Shown here: in pieces, positions 1 through 6,071 of the stretch | How positions within the stretch are numbered: the stretch's first letter is position 1 | How the letters are laid out: each line of letters begins with the position of its first letter | From: Thermoplasmata archaeon | GTDB taxonomy: Archaea; Thermoplasmatota; E2; DHVEG-1; B18-G2 | Reading direction: 5' to 3' | NCBI GenBank assembly: GCA_021163455.1 | Contig: JAGGWT010000060.1 | Coordinates: forward strand, 1-15,487 | Length of the DNA: 15,487 nucleotides | Program-made: the position numbers and the translations under genes | Notes under the pieces: generated by a model | What the model was told of the DNA's origin: nothing | Databases searched by the model: none | Seen by the model: only the letters and a program-made list of their open reading frames with translations

Positions 1-428
1 CCGGCGTGTTTGAGCCGCAGCAGGTCATAGAACTAACTCTCGAAGAGATTGAAGCGATGAGGCTCGTTGACCTTGAGCATCTTACTCAGGAAGAAGCAGC
101 GATGAGAATGGGTGTATCAAGAAAAACCCTGTGGAACGATTTAAAGTCGGGAAGAGAGAAGGTGATTAGAGCAATAATAAACGGATATCCTATAAGGATA
201 GGGGGAGGAAAGTTTGCCCTCCATCCAGAAGCTGATCTGAGCAAGATAGACGAAACTCTGAGCAAAATTTATTCGCTTCTTCCAGGCAGAAATTGCGGAG
301 TATGTGGATATGGCTCATGCATAGGATTTGCAAGGGCTCTTGTTCAGGGTAGAGCAAATCCTGATGAGTGTAGATTTCTTGATTCAGGCTCCAGGAATGA
401 AATTATAAAAATCCTGGAAAGGAGGTGA
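1..428 (+). CDS. DUF134 DNA-binding regulator fused to a 4Fe-4S domain (5' partial)
   Basis: Probable transcriptional regulator of the locus. The first complete codon in frame is at base 3; the N-terminus (about 20 residues in DUF134 proteins, usually basic and proline-rich) lies off the window, so the GTG at 6 is probably internal. Counting from that GTG, residues 10-66 carry the DUF134 signature: TLEEIEAMRL, then a sigma-like helix-turn-helix around TQEEAAMRMGVSRKTLWNDL. Residues 97-122 form a C-x2-C-x4-C-x16-C cluster (C97, C100, C105, C122) in a CGVCGYGSC context like the 4Fe-4S domain of RnfB and CdhE proteins (PF04060-like). The Fe-S domain could make DNA binding sensitive to redox or cluster supply; that is inference. 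The stop codon lies inside the next gene's ribosome-binding site, implying co-transcription and perhaps autoregulation. Family call is confident, target unknown. Confidence 0.88.
   Translation, partial: GVFEPQQVIELTLEEIEAMRLVDLEHLTQEEAAMRMGVSRKTLWNDLKSGREKVIRAIINGYPIRIGGGKFALHPEADLSKIDETLSKIYSLLPGRNCGVCGYGSCIGFARALVQGRANPDECRFLDSGSRNEIIKILERR
421..428 (+). promoter_or_regulatory. Strong Shine-Dalgarno overlapping the DUF134 stop
   Basis: GGAGGTGA is a perfect anti-16S match containing the TGA stop of the upstream gene, with 6 nt before the ATG at 435. The identical arrangement recurs at 685-692 before the ATG at 699, so the first three genes look translationally coupled. Confidence 0.8.
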
Positions 429-434
429 TAGAAA

Positions 435-692
435 ATGGTGGGTGGATATGGAAGAGGGAATAGGTACAGGTGGTGGTACAGGGCAACTGGCTTACCAGGA
501 TGGATGAGATGGGGCTTTGCTCCGCCATGGCACCCGTGGTTTACACCCTGGGGTATGCCACCATGGTATCCAGAGGAGATACCACCAGAAGAAGAGCTGA
601 GAATGCTCGAGGAAGAGAGGCAGATGCTCGAAGATGAACTCGAAGAGATAAAGAAGAGGATAGAAGAACTTAAGAGAGAACTTGGGAGGTGA
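435..692 (+). CDS. DUF5320-type small Trp-rich protein with coiled-coil tail
   Basis: An 85-residue protein in two parts. Residues 1-48 are Gly/Trp/Pro-rich and nearly free of acidic residues, with 8 Trp, several in PW or WW pairs, and an ATGLPGWMRWG segment typical of the DUF5320 group. Residues 49-85 are a highly charged Glu/Lys/Arg helix with leucine or methionine heptad spacing, predicted to be a coiled coil. No signal peptide or catalytic motif is visible and function is unknown. DUF5320 genes are common beside Mrp/NBP35 ATPases and NifX-like genes in anaerobic archaea and bacteria, which suggests a structural or scaffold role in metal-cluster handling (inference). ATG start is fixed by a perfect ribosome-binding site 6 nt upstream. 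Confidence 0.82.
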   Translation: MVGGYGRGNRYRWWYRATGLPGWMRWGFAPPWHPWFTPWGMPPWYPEEIPPEEELRMLEEERQMLEDELEEIKKRIEELKRELGR

Positions 693-698
693 TAAGGA

Positions 699-941
699 AT
701 GCCGTGGGGAGATGGAACTGGACCTTGGGGATTAGGTCCAATGACTGGTAGAGGATTTGGCTACTGCGCTGGATACCCACATCCAGGATTCGTAGTGCCA
801 TTCCCGAGAGGAGGCAGATGGTTCTGGTGGGGCAGAGGCTTCTGGGGTAGAGGCAGAGGATGGAGATGGTTCTGGAGACTCTTCTACTGGTCACCGTTCT
901 ACAGGTACCCAGTGTACTACTATCCGCCATGGTTCTGGTGA
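699..941 (+). CDS. DUF5320 family protein, extremely aromatic
   Basis: An 80-residue protein beginning with the DUF5320 hallmark MPWGDGTGPWGLGPMTGRG followed by FGYCAGY (single Cys at residue 23). The rest is Gly/Arg/Trp/Phe/Tyr: I count 12 Trp, 9 Phe and 8 Tyr, 36% aromatic in all, with only one acidic residue (Asp5). Unlike its upstream neighbour it has no coiled-coil tail. It cannot be a normal globular fold; it may be a low-complexity, oligomerising or metal/RNA-contacting protein, but no function is established. ATG is preceded by GGAGGTGA at 685-692, which overlaps the upstream stop. A T-rich tract follows the stop, so this may end one transcription unit of the regulator plus two DUF5320 genes. 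Confidence 0.85.
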   Translation: MPWGDGTGPWGLGPMTGRGFGYCAGYPHPGFVVPFPRGGRWFWWGRGFWGRGRGWRWFWRLFYWSPFYRYPVYYYPPWFW

Positions 942-953
942 CCTAACCCTACC

Positions 954-970
954 TTTTTATTTTTCTTTTT
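954..970 (+). terminator. T-tract terminator after the DUF5320 pair
   Basis: Fifteen of 17 bases are T (three T runs broken by one A and one C), starting 12 nt after the stop at 941 and without a strong hairpin, as in archaeal intrinsic termination. It could also serve as an AT-rich promoter element for the ATPase gene that starts at 997. Confidence 0.55.
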
Positions 971-971
971 G

Positions 972-981
972 CTGTGCACAG
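972..981. repeat. 10-bp perfect palindrome CTGTGCACAG before the Mrp gene
   Basis: A perfect inverted repeat sits between the T-tract and the GGGGAGGA ribosome-binding site (983-990) of the gene at 997. Its position suits an operator or mRNA element, but a 10-bp palindrome alone is weak evidence. Confidence 0.3.
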
Positions 982-996
982 TGGGGAGGAAAAAAT

Positions 997-1746
997 ATGG
1001 AAGCGAATCACAAACTGATAGTGCTGAGTGGAAAGGGAGGAGTTGGTAAAAGCACGGTATCCGCAAATGTTTCTGTTATTCTGGCGAACAGGGGATACAA
1101 TGTTGGTTTATTAGATTGTGATTTACACGGTCCGAGCATACCAAAGATTCTTGGAATAGAGAACAAGAGGCTTATGGGAAAGGATGATAAGATTCTTCCT
1201 TTTGAGATGGGGAAATTGAAAGTCGTTTCCCTCGGTCTGATGCTCGGGAGTAGAGATTCTCCAGTGATATGGAGAGGTCCTCTCAAAATGAAAGCCATAC
1301 AGCAGTTGCTTGAGCAGACGGAATGGAACAATCTCGATTACTTCATAGCTGATCTTCCACCGGGAACTGGTGATGAGCCACTAAGTATCGTTCAGCTTCT
1401 TAAAAAGGTCGATGGTGCAATTATTGTTACCACTCCACAGGATGTTGCCCTCGAAAGTGTGAGAAAATCTATCTCTTTCGCTCGCTCTCTCAATGTACCC
1501 ATCCTCGGTATCATAGAGAATATGAGTGGTTTCAGGTGTCCCCATTGTGGTAAAACTTCCTACATATTCAAGCAGGGCGGCGGCGAGCGATTGGCGAAAG
1601 AGATGGGGGTAAGATTTCTCGGGAAGATACCGATAGATGCCAGAATAGTTGAAGAGGAGGATGAAGGTAAAATTTTGAAAAATCCCGATTGTCTTGAACT
1701 GTTTGAGGATATCGTTAAAAAGTTAGAAGATATTTTGGAGGGATGA
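997..1746 (+). CDS. Mrp/NBP35 (ApbC)-type Fe-S cluster carrier ATPase
   Basis: Cytosolic P-loop ATPase of the Mrp/NBP35/ApbC family, which bind and transfer Fe-S clusters in an ATP-dependent way. Residues 12-19 are the deviant Walker A GKGGVGKS with the signature lysine; DCDLHGPSIPK (40-50) and DLPPGTGD (119-126) are the diagnostic family motifs; TTPQDVAL (145-152) follows. The conserved dimer-interface cluster motif CPHC is at C181 and C184, within the MSGFRCPHCGK segment. At 249 residues it is a full-length short form without an N-terminal DUF59 domain. The ATG follows GGGGAGGA by 6 nt. The next gene begins 1 nt after the stop. In Desulfovibrio-type ORP loci an Mrp of this kind is linked to a Mo/Cu-cluster protein, so the client here may be the NifX-like neighbours (inference). 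Confidence 0.95.
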   Translation: MEANHKLIVLSGKGGVGKSTVSANVSVILANRGYNVGLLDCDLHGPSIPKILGIENKRLMGKDDKILPFEMGKLKVVSLGLMLGSRDSPVIWRGPLKMKAIQQLLEQTEWNNLDYFIADLPPGTGDEPLSIVQLLKKVDGAIIVTTPQDVALESVRKSISFARSLNVPILGIIENMSGFRCPHCGKTSYIFKQGGGERLAKEMGVRFLGKIPIDARIVEEEDEGKILKNPDCLELFEDIVKKLEDILEG

Positions 1747-1747
1747 G

Positions 1748-1906
1748 ATGCTGCAGGGCTTTGGAAGAGGATTTGGAAGAAGAGGATTAGGTCCGGGTGG
1801 AGAGTGTTATTGCCCTAATTGTGGATATCGAGAGCCTCATCAGCCTGGAGTGCCATGCATCACCAAGAAATGTCCCAGATGCGGTACTCCCATGGCAAGA
1901 GCGTAG
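1748..1906 (+). CDS. Small zinc-ribbon (rubredoxin-like) protein of the Mrp/NifX cluster
   Basis: A 52-residue gene below common length cut-offs, fitting exactly between the Mrp stop (1744-1746) and the next ribosome-binding site. Residues 1-18 are Gly/Arg-rich (MLQGFGRGFGRRGLGPGG), followed by CYCPNCGYREPHQPGVPC and KKCPRCGTPMARA. The cysteines C22/C25 and C42/C45 form two CPxCG knuckles that could bind one Zn or Fe; C20 and C37 are additional. Very similar small proteins with a Gly/Arg tail, an HxxGVPC segment and a KCPxCGxPM end occur beside NifX-like genes in methanogens and Archaeoglobi, often annotated as ferredoxin-like. Role unknown; metallochaperone or electron-transfer partner is plausible. 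The alternative of a reading frame starting at 1819 and running through this interval is rejected because this frame and the GTG at 1918 fit far better. Confidence 0.85.
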   Translation: MLQGFGRGFGRRGLGPGGECYCPNCGYREPHQPGVPCITKKCPRCGTPMARA

Positions 1907-1917
1907 GAGGTGGTGAT

Positions 1918-2277
1918 GTGAAGGTATTGGTTACAGCAGATGGAGAGAATCTGGAGGCGAATGTAGATACGAAATTTGCGAGAGCACCATACTTCCTGGT
2001 TGTGGATACCGAAAATTTATCATTTGAAGCGATAAAGAATGAATCTGCAAATGAGTTTGGAGGCGCAGGAGTGAAGGCGGCGCAGAGCGTGATCAACAGA
2101 GGGGTTGAGGCAGTAATTACCGGAAATATCGGTCCAAATGCGTATCAGGTATTAAGGAGAGTCGGAATAAAAATGTTCAGGGCTGGCGGGAAAAAGGTCA
2201 AGGAGGCTATAGAGGATTTCAAAAACAACAAACTCGAGGAAATTGTTTCTCCGGGTCCACGGGGGATGTTCAAATGA
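1918..2277 (+). CDS. NifX/NafY-like dinitrogenase iron-molybdenum cofactor protein (first copy)
   Basis: A 119-residue single-domain protein of the Nitro_FeMo-Co family (PF02579; NifX, NafY, the NifB C-terminus and the ORP protein), which bind or carry Mo/Fe-S cofactors. Starting at the GTG gives MKVLVTADGENLEANVDTKF, a typical N-terminus. The family pattern is visible in FARAPYFLVVD (the FGRAPYF site), GAGVKAAQ, AVITGNIGPNAYQVL and VGIKMFRAGG. GTG at 1918 is chosen because GGAGGTGG (1907-1914 region) lies just upstream; earlier in-frame starts would overlap the zinc-ribbon gene and add an unrelated N-terminus. It overlaps the next, paralogous gene by 4 nt (ATGA). No nitrogenase genes are nearby, so an ORP-like or unknown cofactor is more likely than FeMo-co. 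Confidence 0.9.
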   Translation: MKVLVTADGENLEANVDTKFARAPYFLVVDTENLSFEAIKNESANEFGGAGVKAAQSVINRGVEAVITGNIGPNAYQVLRRVGIKMFRAGGKKVKEAIEDFKNNKLEEIVSPGPRGMFK

Positions 2278-2639
2278 AAGTCTGCATACCTACTGCAAAT
2301 GATGGTGGTCTTGAAGACATAATCTCAGAGCACTTTGGAAGGGCAAGTACCTTCACGATAGTCGATCTAGATAGCGGAGAAACAAAGGTCATCAGAAATG
2401 AGAGCGTGCATATGGGAGGAAGACTCTATCCCCCAGAGATCATGGCAAAGGAAAAGGTTGATGCGATGATATGCAAGGGGATAGGTGTAAAGGCTCTCAT
2501 GAGATTCTCAGAGTTGGGAATAGATGTTTACATATCTGAGGAGGGAGGAAAGGTTAAGGACATTCTGGAAAGTTTTAGAAGAGGGAATTTAAAGAAAGCA
2601 GGTCTTGGAGATGGATGTCCTGGGCATCGTGGATATTAG
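2274..2639 (+). CDS. NifX/NafY-like dinitrogenase iron-molybdenum cofactor protein (second copy)
   Basis: A 121-residue paralogue of the preceding protein, translationally coupled by an ATGA overlap and preceded by a GGGGGA ribosome-binding site. Motifs are KVCIPTANDGG at the N-terminus, SEHFGRASTFTIVD (the conserved HFGRA cofactor-site region, His20 retained), DAMICKGIGVKAL, and LGIDVYISEEGG. The first copy lacks that His (KFARAP), so the two may have different ligands or form a heterodimer (inference). The C-terminus ends GDGCPGHRGY, a Cys/His tail often seen in these proteins and a possible metal contact. Like its twin it is a single domain without the radical SAM half of NifB. Confidence 0.9.
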   Translation: MKVCIPTANDGGLEDIISEHFGRASTFTIVDLDSGETKVIRNESVHMGGRLYPPEIMAKEKVDAMICKGIGVKALMRFSELGIDVYISEEGGKVKDILESFRRGNLKKAGLGDGCPGHRGY

Positions 2640-2648
2640 AGTGGTAGA

Positions 2649-3509
2649 ATGAAAGCCTACTTAGATTGTGTGCCCTGCTTTCTCTCCCAAGCTCTTGAAG
2701 CGGCGAGAATGGTAACCGATGATTACAATAAAGAACGGGAGGTTTTGCTGAGGGTAATGGATTTTCTAAGGAATGCAGATCTCAACAGGACGCCGCCCGA
2801 GATATCAAGAGAGGTTCACAGGATAATAAGGGAATCTCTCGATGTTGATGATCCTTACAGGAAGGTAAAGATGGAATCGAATGTGTTTGGAAGAAAACTT
2901 TATCCGAAACTCCTAGAAAAGGTAAGGGAGAGCAACGATCCACTGCTCACAGCGGTAAAACTGGCGATAGCGGGAAATGCGATAGATTTTGGCACGATGC
3001 AGAGATATGATGTTTCGAAACTCATTGATAAGGCGCTGGGCGTGGAGATAGATGAGGAAAGTTACAGAAAATTCAGAGAGGATGTTTTGAAAGGAAAGAG
3101 AATCCTGTATCTGCTCGATAATGCGGGCGAGATATTCTTTGACAGAATTCTGATGGAGGAACTCTACAGAGAAGGAAAGGAGATTGTCTGTGCAGTCAGG
3201 AGAGAAGCGATAATAAATGATGCGACCTTGGAAGATGCTAAATTTGCAGAGATTGATAAGATAGCAAAGGTGATTGAAGGGGAGAAGCTTGCTCCGTCTG
3301 CGCCGGGATTTTTCGTGGAAAACTTTTCTCCAGAGTTGAGAGAAGAATTTGGGAGATGTGACGTTGTGATATCGAAAGGTCAGGGGAATTATGAGGCGTT
3401 GAGCAATGTGGAAAGAAGGGTGTATTTCCTCCTGCTGGTTAAATGCAAACTTGTTGCGAGGGATATTGGGAGAGAAGTTGGGGATTTTGTGATGAAGGTG
3501 ATAAATTGA
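2649..3509 (+). CDS. DUF89 (ARMT1-like) metal-dependent phosphatase, archaeal subfamily
   Basis: A 286-residue protein of the DUF89 damage-control phosphatase family, which hydrolyses damaged or surplus phosphometabolites with a divalent metal. It has the archaeal/bacterial subfamily N-terminus KAYLDCVPCFLSQAL with C7 and C10 as a CxxC pair. Conserved metal/phosphate motifs are LLDNAGEIFFD (D157, N158), EAIINDAT (N190, D191) and ISKGQGNYEAL (242-249). The native substrate in archaea is not established. It starts 9 nt after the upstream stop, with only a weak ribosome-binding site (GTGGT), so it is probably the last gene of the Mrp-NifX operon; linkage with metal-cluster genes may be incidental. 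The 68-nt gap after it contains a new promoter. Confidence 0.9.
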   Translation: MKAYLDCVPCFLSQALEAARMVTDDYNKEREVLLRVMDFLRNADLNRTPPEISREVHRIIRESLDVDDPYRKVKMESNVFGRKLYPKLLEKVRESNDPLLTAVKLAIAGNAIDFGTMQRYDVSKLIDKALGVEIDEESYRKFREDVLKGKRILYLLDNAGEIFFDRILMEELYREGKEIVCAVRREAIINDATLEDAKFAEIDKIAKVIEGEKLAPSAPGFFVENFSPELREEFGRCDVVISKGQGNYEALSNVERRVYFLLLVKCKLVARDIGREVGDFVMKVIN

Positions 3510-3540
3510 CTCTCGTGTAACAATGCATTAAATGAGTGTA

Positions 3541-3577
3541 GAAACTCTTATTTGCAACATAGTTATTTTTCATAGCT
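3541..3577 (+). promoter_or_regulatory. Promoter for a leaderless aminotransferase gene
   Basis: An A/T box TCTTATTTG (3546-3554) preceded by GAAAC, a BRE-like sequence, lies about 28 nt before the GTG at 3578. That spacing places transcription start at or next to the start codon. No Shine-Dalgarno is seen in the TTTTTCATAGCT just upstream, in line with a leaderless mRNA. Confidence 0.5.
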
Positions 3578-4651
3578 GTGAAGAAAATTCCGTGGTCAGT
3601 ACCGGATTTACAATCTGAGGATATCAATGCCGTTATGCGAGTTTTAAATTCCGGATGGTACAGCATGGGTCCCGAAGTGAAAAAGTTTGAGGAGGAGGTT
3701 TCTTCATATCTCGGTATCAATTATGCCGTCGCCGTAAACAGTGGAACATCTGCCCTCGATGTAGCATTGAAGTGTATAGGTGTTGGAGAAGGTGATGAGG
3801 TTATAATTCCTGCACTGACCTACATAGCCACCGGAAATGCAGTTTTATACAACAATGCAACACCTGTCTTTGCCGATATCGATGAGACTCTAAACATAGA
3901 TCCATCTCTTGTTGAGGACAAGATAACAGAGAAGACAAAAGCCATAATCAATATAGATTTCGGTGGAAACCCATCCGACTATTCACGATTGCTGAAAATA
4001 TCGAGAGAGTATAACATTCCTCTCATCGTGGACGGTGCACAATCTTTTGGATCAGAATATAATGGGAAAAAATGCTGTACCCATGGTCTGATAAATACGA
4101 CGAGTTTTCATGCTGCAAAGCTTCTCACAACAATAGAGGGAGGGATGATCTTCACCAACGACGAAGAGATTTTTCAAAAAGCCAGATGCATACGAAATCA
4201 GGGGGAAACTGGAAAGTACTATCATGAGTACCTCGGAAATAACTATAGAATGACGGACATACTTGCTGCAATCGGAAACTCACAGATGGACAGAATAGAC
4301 AGAATCATAGAGATGAGGAGAGAGAAAGCCCACTACTACCGGGAGAATCTGAAAAACGTGGAGTATCCCAAGGAACTACCAAACACCAAGAGCAACTATT
4401 TCCTGTTCGTCATTCTGGTAGATGAACGTGATAAACTAAATCATTATCTCAACAGAAACGGTATAGAGACCCGGATCACCTACCCCATGCCAATAAGCGA
4501 GCAACCTGTATTCAAAAAATACAGCAGAGGAGAAAGATTCCCGGTTGCTGAAGAGGTTTCGCGCAGGGTTTTGTCCATACCCCTACACAACAAATTGAGC
4601 AGAGAGGAACAAGATTATATTATTGAGAAAATAAACGCATTTCTGGGGTGA
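3578..4651 (+). CDS. DegT/DnrJ/EryC1/StrS family PLP-dependent sugar aminotransferase
   Basis: A 357-residue nucleotide-sugar aminotransferase (fold type I, PLP). It would transfer an amino group from glutamate to a keto-sugar nucleotide in the cytoplasm. Visible motifs: KIPWSVPDLQSEDINAV at the N-terminus, NSGTSALDVAL (54-64, phosphate binding), EVIIPALTYIATGN, VDGAQSFGSE (D152 to the PLP ring nitrogen and Q155), and SFHAAKLLTTIEGG with K181 as the PLP lysine. The C-terminal ETRITYPMPI and LSIPLHNKLSREE segments are also typical. GTG start is inferred from alignment to family N-termini and from a TATA-like box 28 nt upstream. It runs into the epimerase gene with a few-nt gap. With the epimerase and acetyltransferase next to it, the product is probably an N-acylated amino sugar. 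Confidence 0.93.
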   Translation: MKKIPWSVPDLQSEDINAVMRVLNSGWYSMGPEVKKFEEEVSSYLGINYAVAVNSGTSALDVALKCIGVGEGDEVIIPALTYIATGNAVLYNNATPVFADIDETLNIDPSLVEDKITEKTKAIINIDFGGNPSDYSRLLKISREYNIPLIVDGAQSFGSEYNGKKCCTHGLINTTSFHAAKLLTTIEGGMIFTNDEEIFQKARCIRNQGETGKYYHEYLGNNYRMTDILAAIGNSQMDRIDRIIEMRREKAHYYRENLKNVEYPKELPNTKSNYFLFVILVDERDKLNHYLNRNGIETRITYPMPISEQPVFKKYSRGERFPVAEEVSRRVLSIPLHNKLSREEQDYIIEKINAFLG

Positions 4652-4655
4652 GAAT

Positions 4656-5612
4656 ATTAATGTTCTGATCACCGGCGGCGCCGGCTATATAGGAAGTTGT
4701 CTTATCCCGGAGCTCTTAAAGAAATACAGGGTAAAAGTGCTAGATAATCTCATGTATAGTTACAACGGTATTCTCCCTCACATAGGAAATCCAAAATTCA
4801 CCTTCGTTAAGGGTGACATAAGATGTAAAGATGATGTAAAAATGGCTCTTGAGAATGTAGATGTCGTGATACACCTTGCAGCTATAGTTGGTTATCCGGC
4901 GTGCAAGGCAAATCCAAAACTTGCAGAAAATGTAAACTACCTCGGTACAAAGAATCTGGTGGAATTGAGCAGGATACCAATTATATTCGCATCAACGGGG
5001 AGCGTGTATGGTTCTGTCGAGGGTCTCTGCACAGAAGAAACACCACCTAAACCGTTAACGGAGTATGCGATGACAAAACTGAAGGCAGAGAGAGAGGTGC
5101 AAAAACATCCGAATCATGTTATATATCGATTTTCAACGGGATTTGGATTATCACCCAGACCTCGACTCGATCTCCTTGTAAATGATTTTGTTGTCAGAGC
5201 ATTGAAATATCGTGAACTTATTGTGTTCGAGAAAGACTATATCAGATCGTTTATACATGTTAAAGATATGGTGAGAAGTTTACTTTTTGCCATAGAGCAT
5301 CTGGACGAGATGAATGGAGAGATATATAACGTGGGTTCCGAGGAACTATGTATAACTAAGGAAGAAGTGGCATTGAAGATTAAGGAGTATGTGGATTACA
5401 AACTGAAGTTCGCCGAGTTTGGTAAAGATCCGGACAAAAGAAACTACAAGGTCTCTTTTGAGAAGATAGAGAGTTTAGGCTTCAAAACAAAGTATAGCTT
5501 AGATGATGGTATAAAAGAGTTGATGGATGCGCTTTCTTTTCTTGAACTCAGAAGCTGTTACTATAATCACAGGTGTGTGGATGATTATGAAAGAAAAGGT
5601 TCTGATATTTAG
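4656..5612 (+). CDS. NAD-dependent nucleotide-sugar epimerase/dehydratase, apparent ATT start
   Basis: An extended SDR enzyme (UDP-glucose 4-epimerase-like) acting on nucleotide sugars. The NAD-binding Rossmann motif ITGGAGYIGS requires reading from about 4656, since the first in-frame ATG/GTG (4737) falls after it and would remove the glycine motif. In this frame no ATG, GTG or TTG occurs between the stop at 4632 and the motif; ATT at 4656 gives (M)NVLITGGAGYIGS, 4 nt after a GGGGTGA ribosome-binding site (4645-4651), 318 residues in all. Numbered that way, T114 in ASTGSVYG, Y137 and K141 in YAMTK form the catalytic triad, and VIHLAA and FIHVKDMV are conserved. The alternative is one missing base near 4652-4661, which would join a GTG at 4648 (MRIL...) to this frame. 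Function call is secure, exact substrate unknown. Confidence 0.88.
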   Translation: MNVLITGGAGYIGSCLIPELLKKYRVKVLDNLMYSYNGILPHIGNPKFTFVKGDIRCKDDVKMALENVDVVIHLAAIVGYPACKANPKLAENVNYLGTKNLVELSRIPIIFASTGSVYGSVEGLCTEETPPKPLTEYAMTKLKAEREVQKHPNHVIYRFSTGFGLSPRPRLDLLVNDFVVRALKYRELIVFEKDYIRSFIHVKDMVRSLLFAIEHLDEMNGEIYNVGSEELCITKEEVALKIKEYVDYKLKFAEFGKDPDKRNYKVSFEKIESLGFKTKYSLDDGIKELMDALSFLELRSCYYNHRCVDDYERKGSDI

Positions 5613-6042
5613 ACCTCTCCGTAAAGAGGATATAGATGAATTGCATGAACTTCTCAACAATCTTTCAGAGAGAGCAAAACTCTTTTTTCATCCTCACCCC
5701 TTTGACAAAAAAACGTTGAAAGAGCTTTGTTCGAGTGAAAGAGACCACTACTTTGTACTGATACTGGATGGTAAAATCATAGGTTACTCCATGCTCAGAC
5801 TTTTCCATTACACGGTACCCAGTCTTGGATGCTGTATAAGAAATGGATACGAAAACAGAGGGTATGGAACTCTGCTCGTCAGATGGACCCTAGAAGAAGC
5901 AAAAAGGTTGGGATATAAAGAAGTTATCTTGCATGTGTATGAGGAAAATAAAGCTGCTCGAAGGATCTATGAGAAAGTGGGATTCAAAATTATAAAGAGG
6001 AACGATGAAAAGAAAGAACTTAGGATGAGTATAACATTATAA
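5581..6042 (+). CDS. GNAT family N-acetyltransferase
   Basis: A 153-residue acetyl-CoA-dependent N-acetyltransferase. The acetyl-CoA pyrophosphate loop is ENRGYGTLL (R93-G94-x-G96), followed by the helix WTLEEAKRLGYKEVILHVYEEN and the C-terminal NKAARRIYEKVGFK signature. Start: a longer frame from 5527 would add an unrelated N-terminus inside the epimerase gene; ATG at 5581 gives MIMKEKVLIFRPLRKEDIDEL, a normal GNAT start, with a modest AGGTG ribosome-binding site at about 5573-5577. ATG at 5587 is also possible. The gene overlaps the epimerase by 32 nt, so they are coupled. With the aminotransferase, it likely acetylates the new sugar amino group, as in bacillosamine- or fucosamine-type pathways (inference). 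It is the last + gene before a convergent junction. Confidence 0.87.
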   Translation: MIMKEKVLIFRPLRKEDIDELHELLNNLSERAKLFFHPHPFDKKTLKELCSSERDHYFVLILDGKIIGYSMLRLFHYTVPSLGCCIRNGYENRGYGTLLVRWTLEEAKRLGYKEVILHVYEENKAARRIYEKVGFKIIKRNDEKKELRMSITL

Positions 6043-6071
6043 ATTACATTATGATTTTTGCGTAGTGATTT

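Noticed and set aside
1819..1917. Longer N-terminus for the first NifX-like protein, read from ATG 1819
   Set aside because: The added residues look random, overlap the zinc-ribbon gene, and lack a ribosome-binding site, while GTG 1918 has GGAGGTGG just upstream and gives the family N-terminus.
1918..2639. Nitrogen fixation role for the NifX-like genes
   Set aside because: No nitrogenase structural or scaffold genes are visible, and these small family members are widespread in non-fixing anaerobes.
3534..3547. Small GAGT...ACTC inverted repeat as terminator for DUF89
   Set aside because: The stem is only 4 bp, lacks a T tract, and overlaps the proposed promoter of the next gene.
6043..6071. 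Shared terminator at the convergent junction
   Set aside because: Only a T5 run (6055-6059) on + and no T tract on -; too weak to call.
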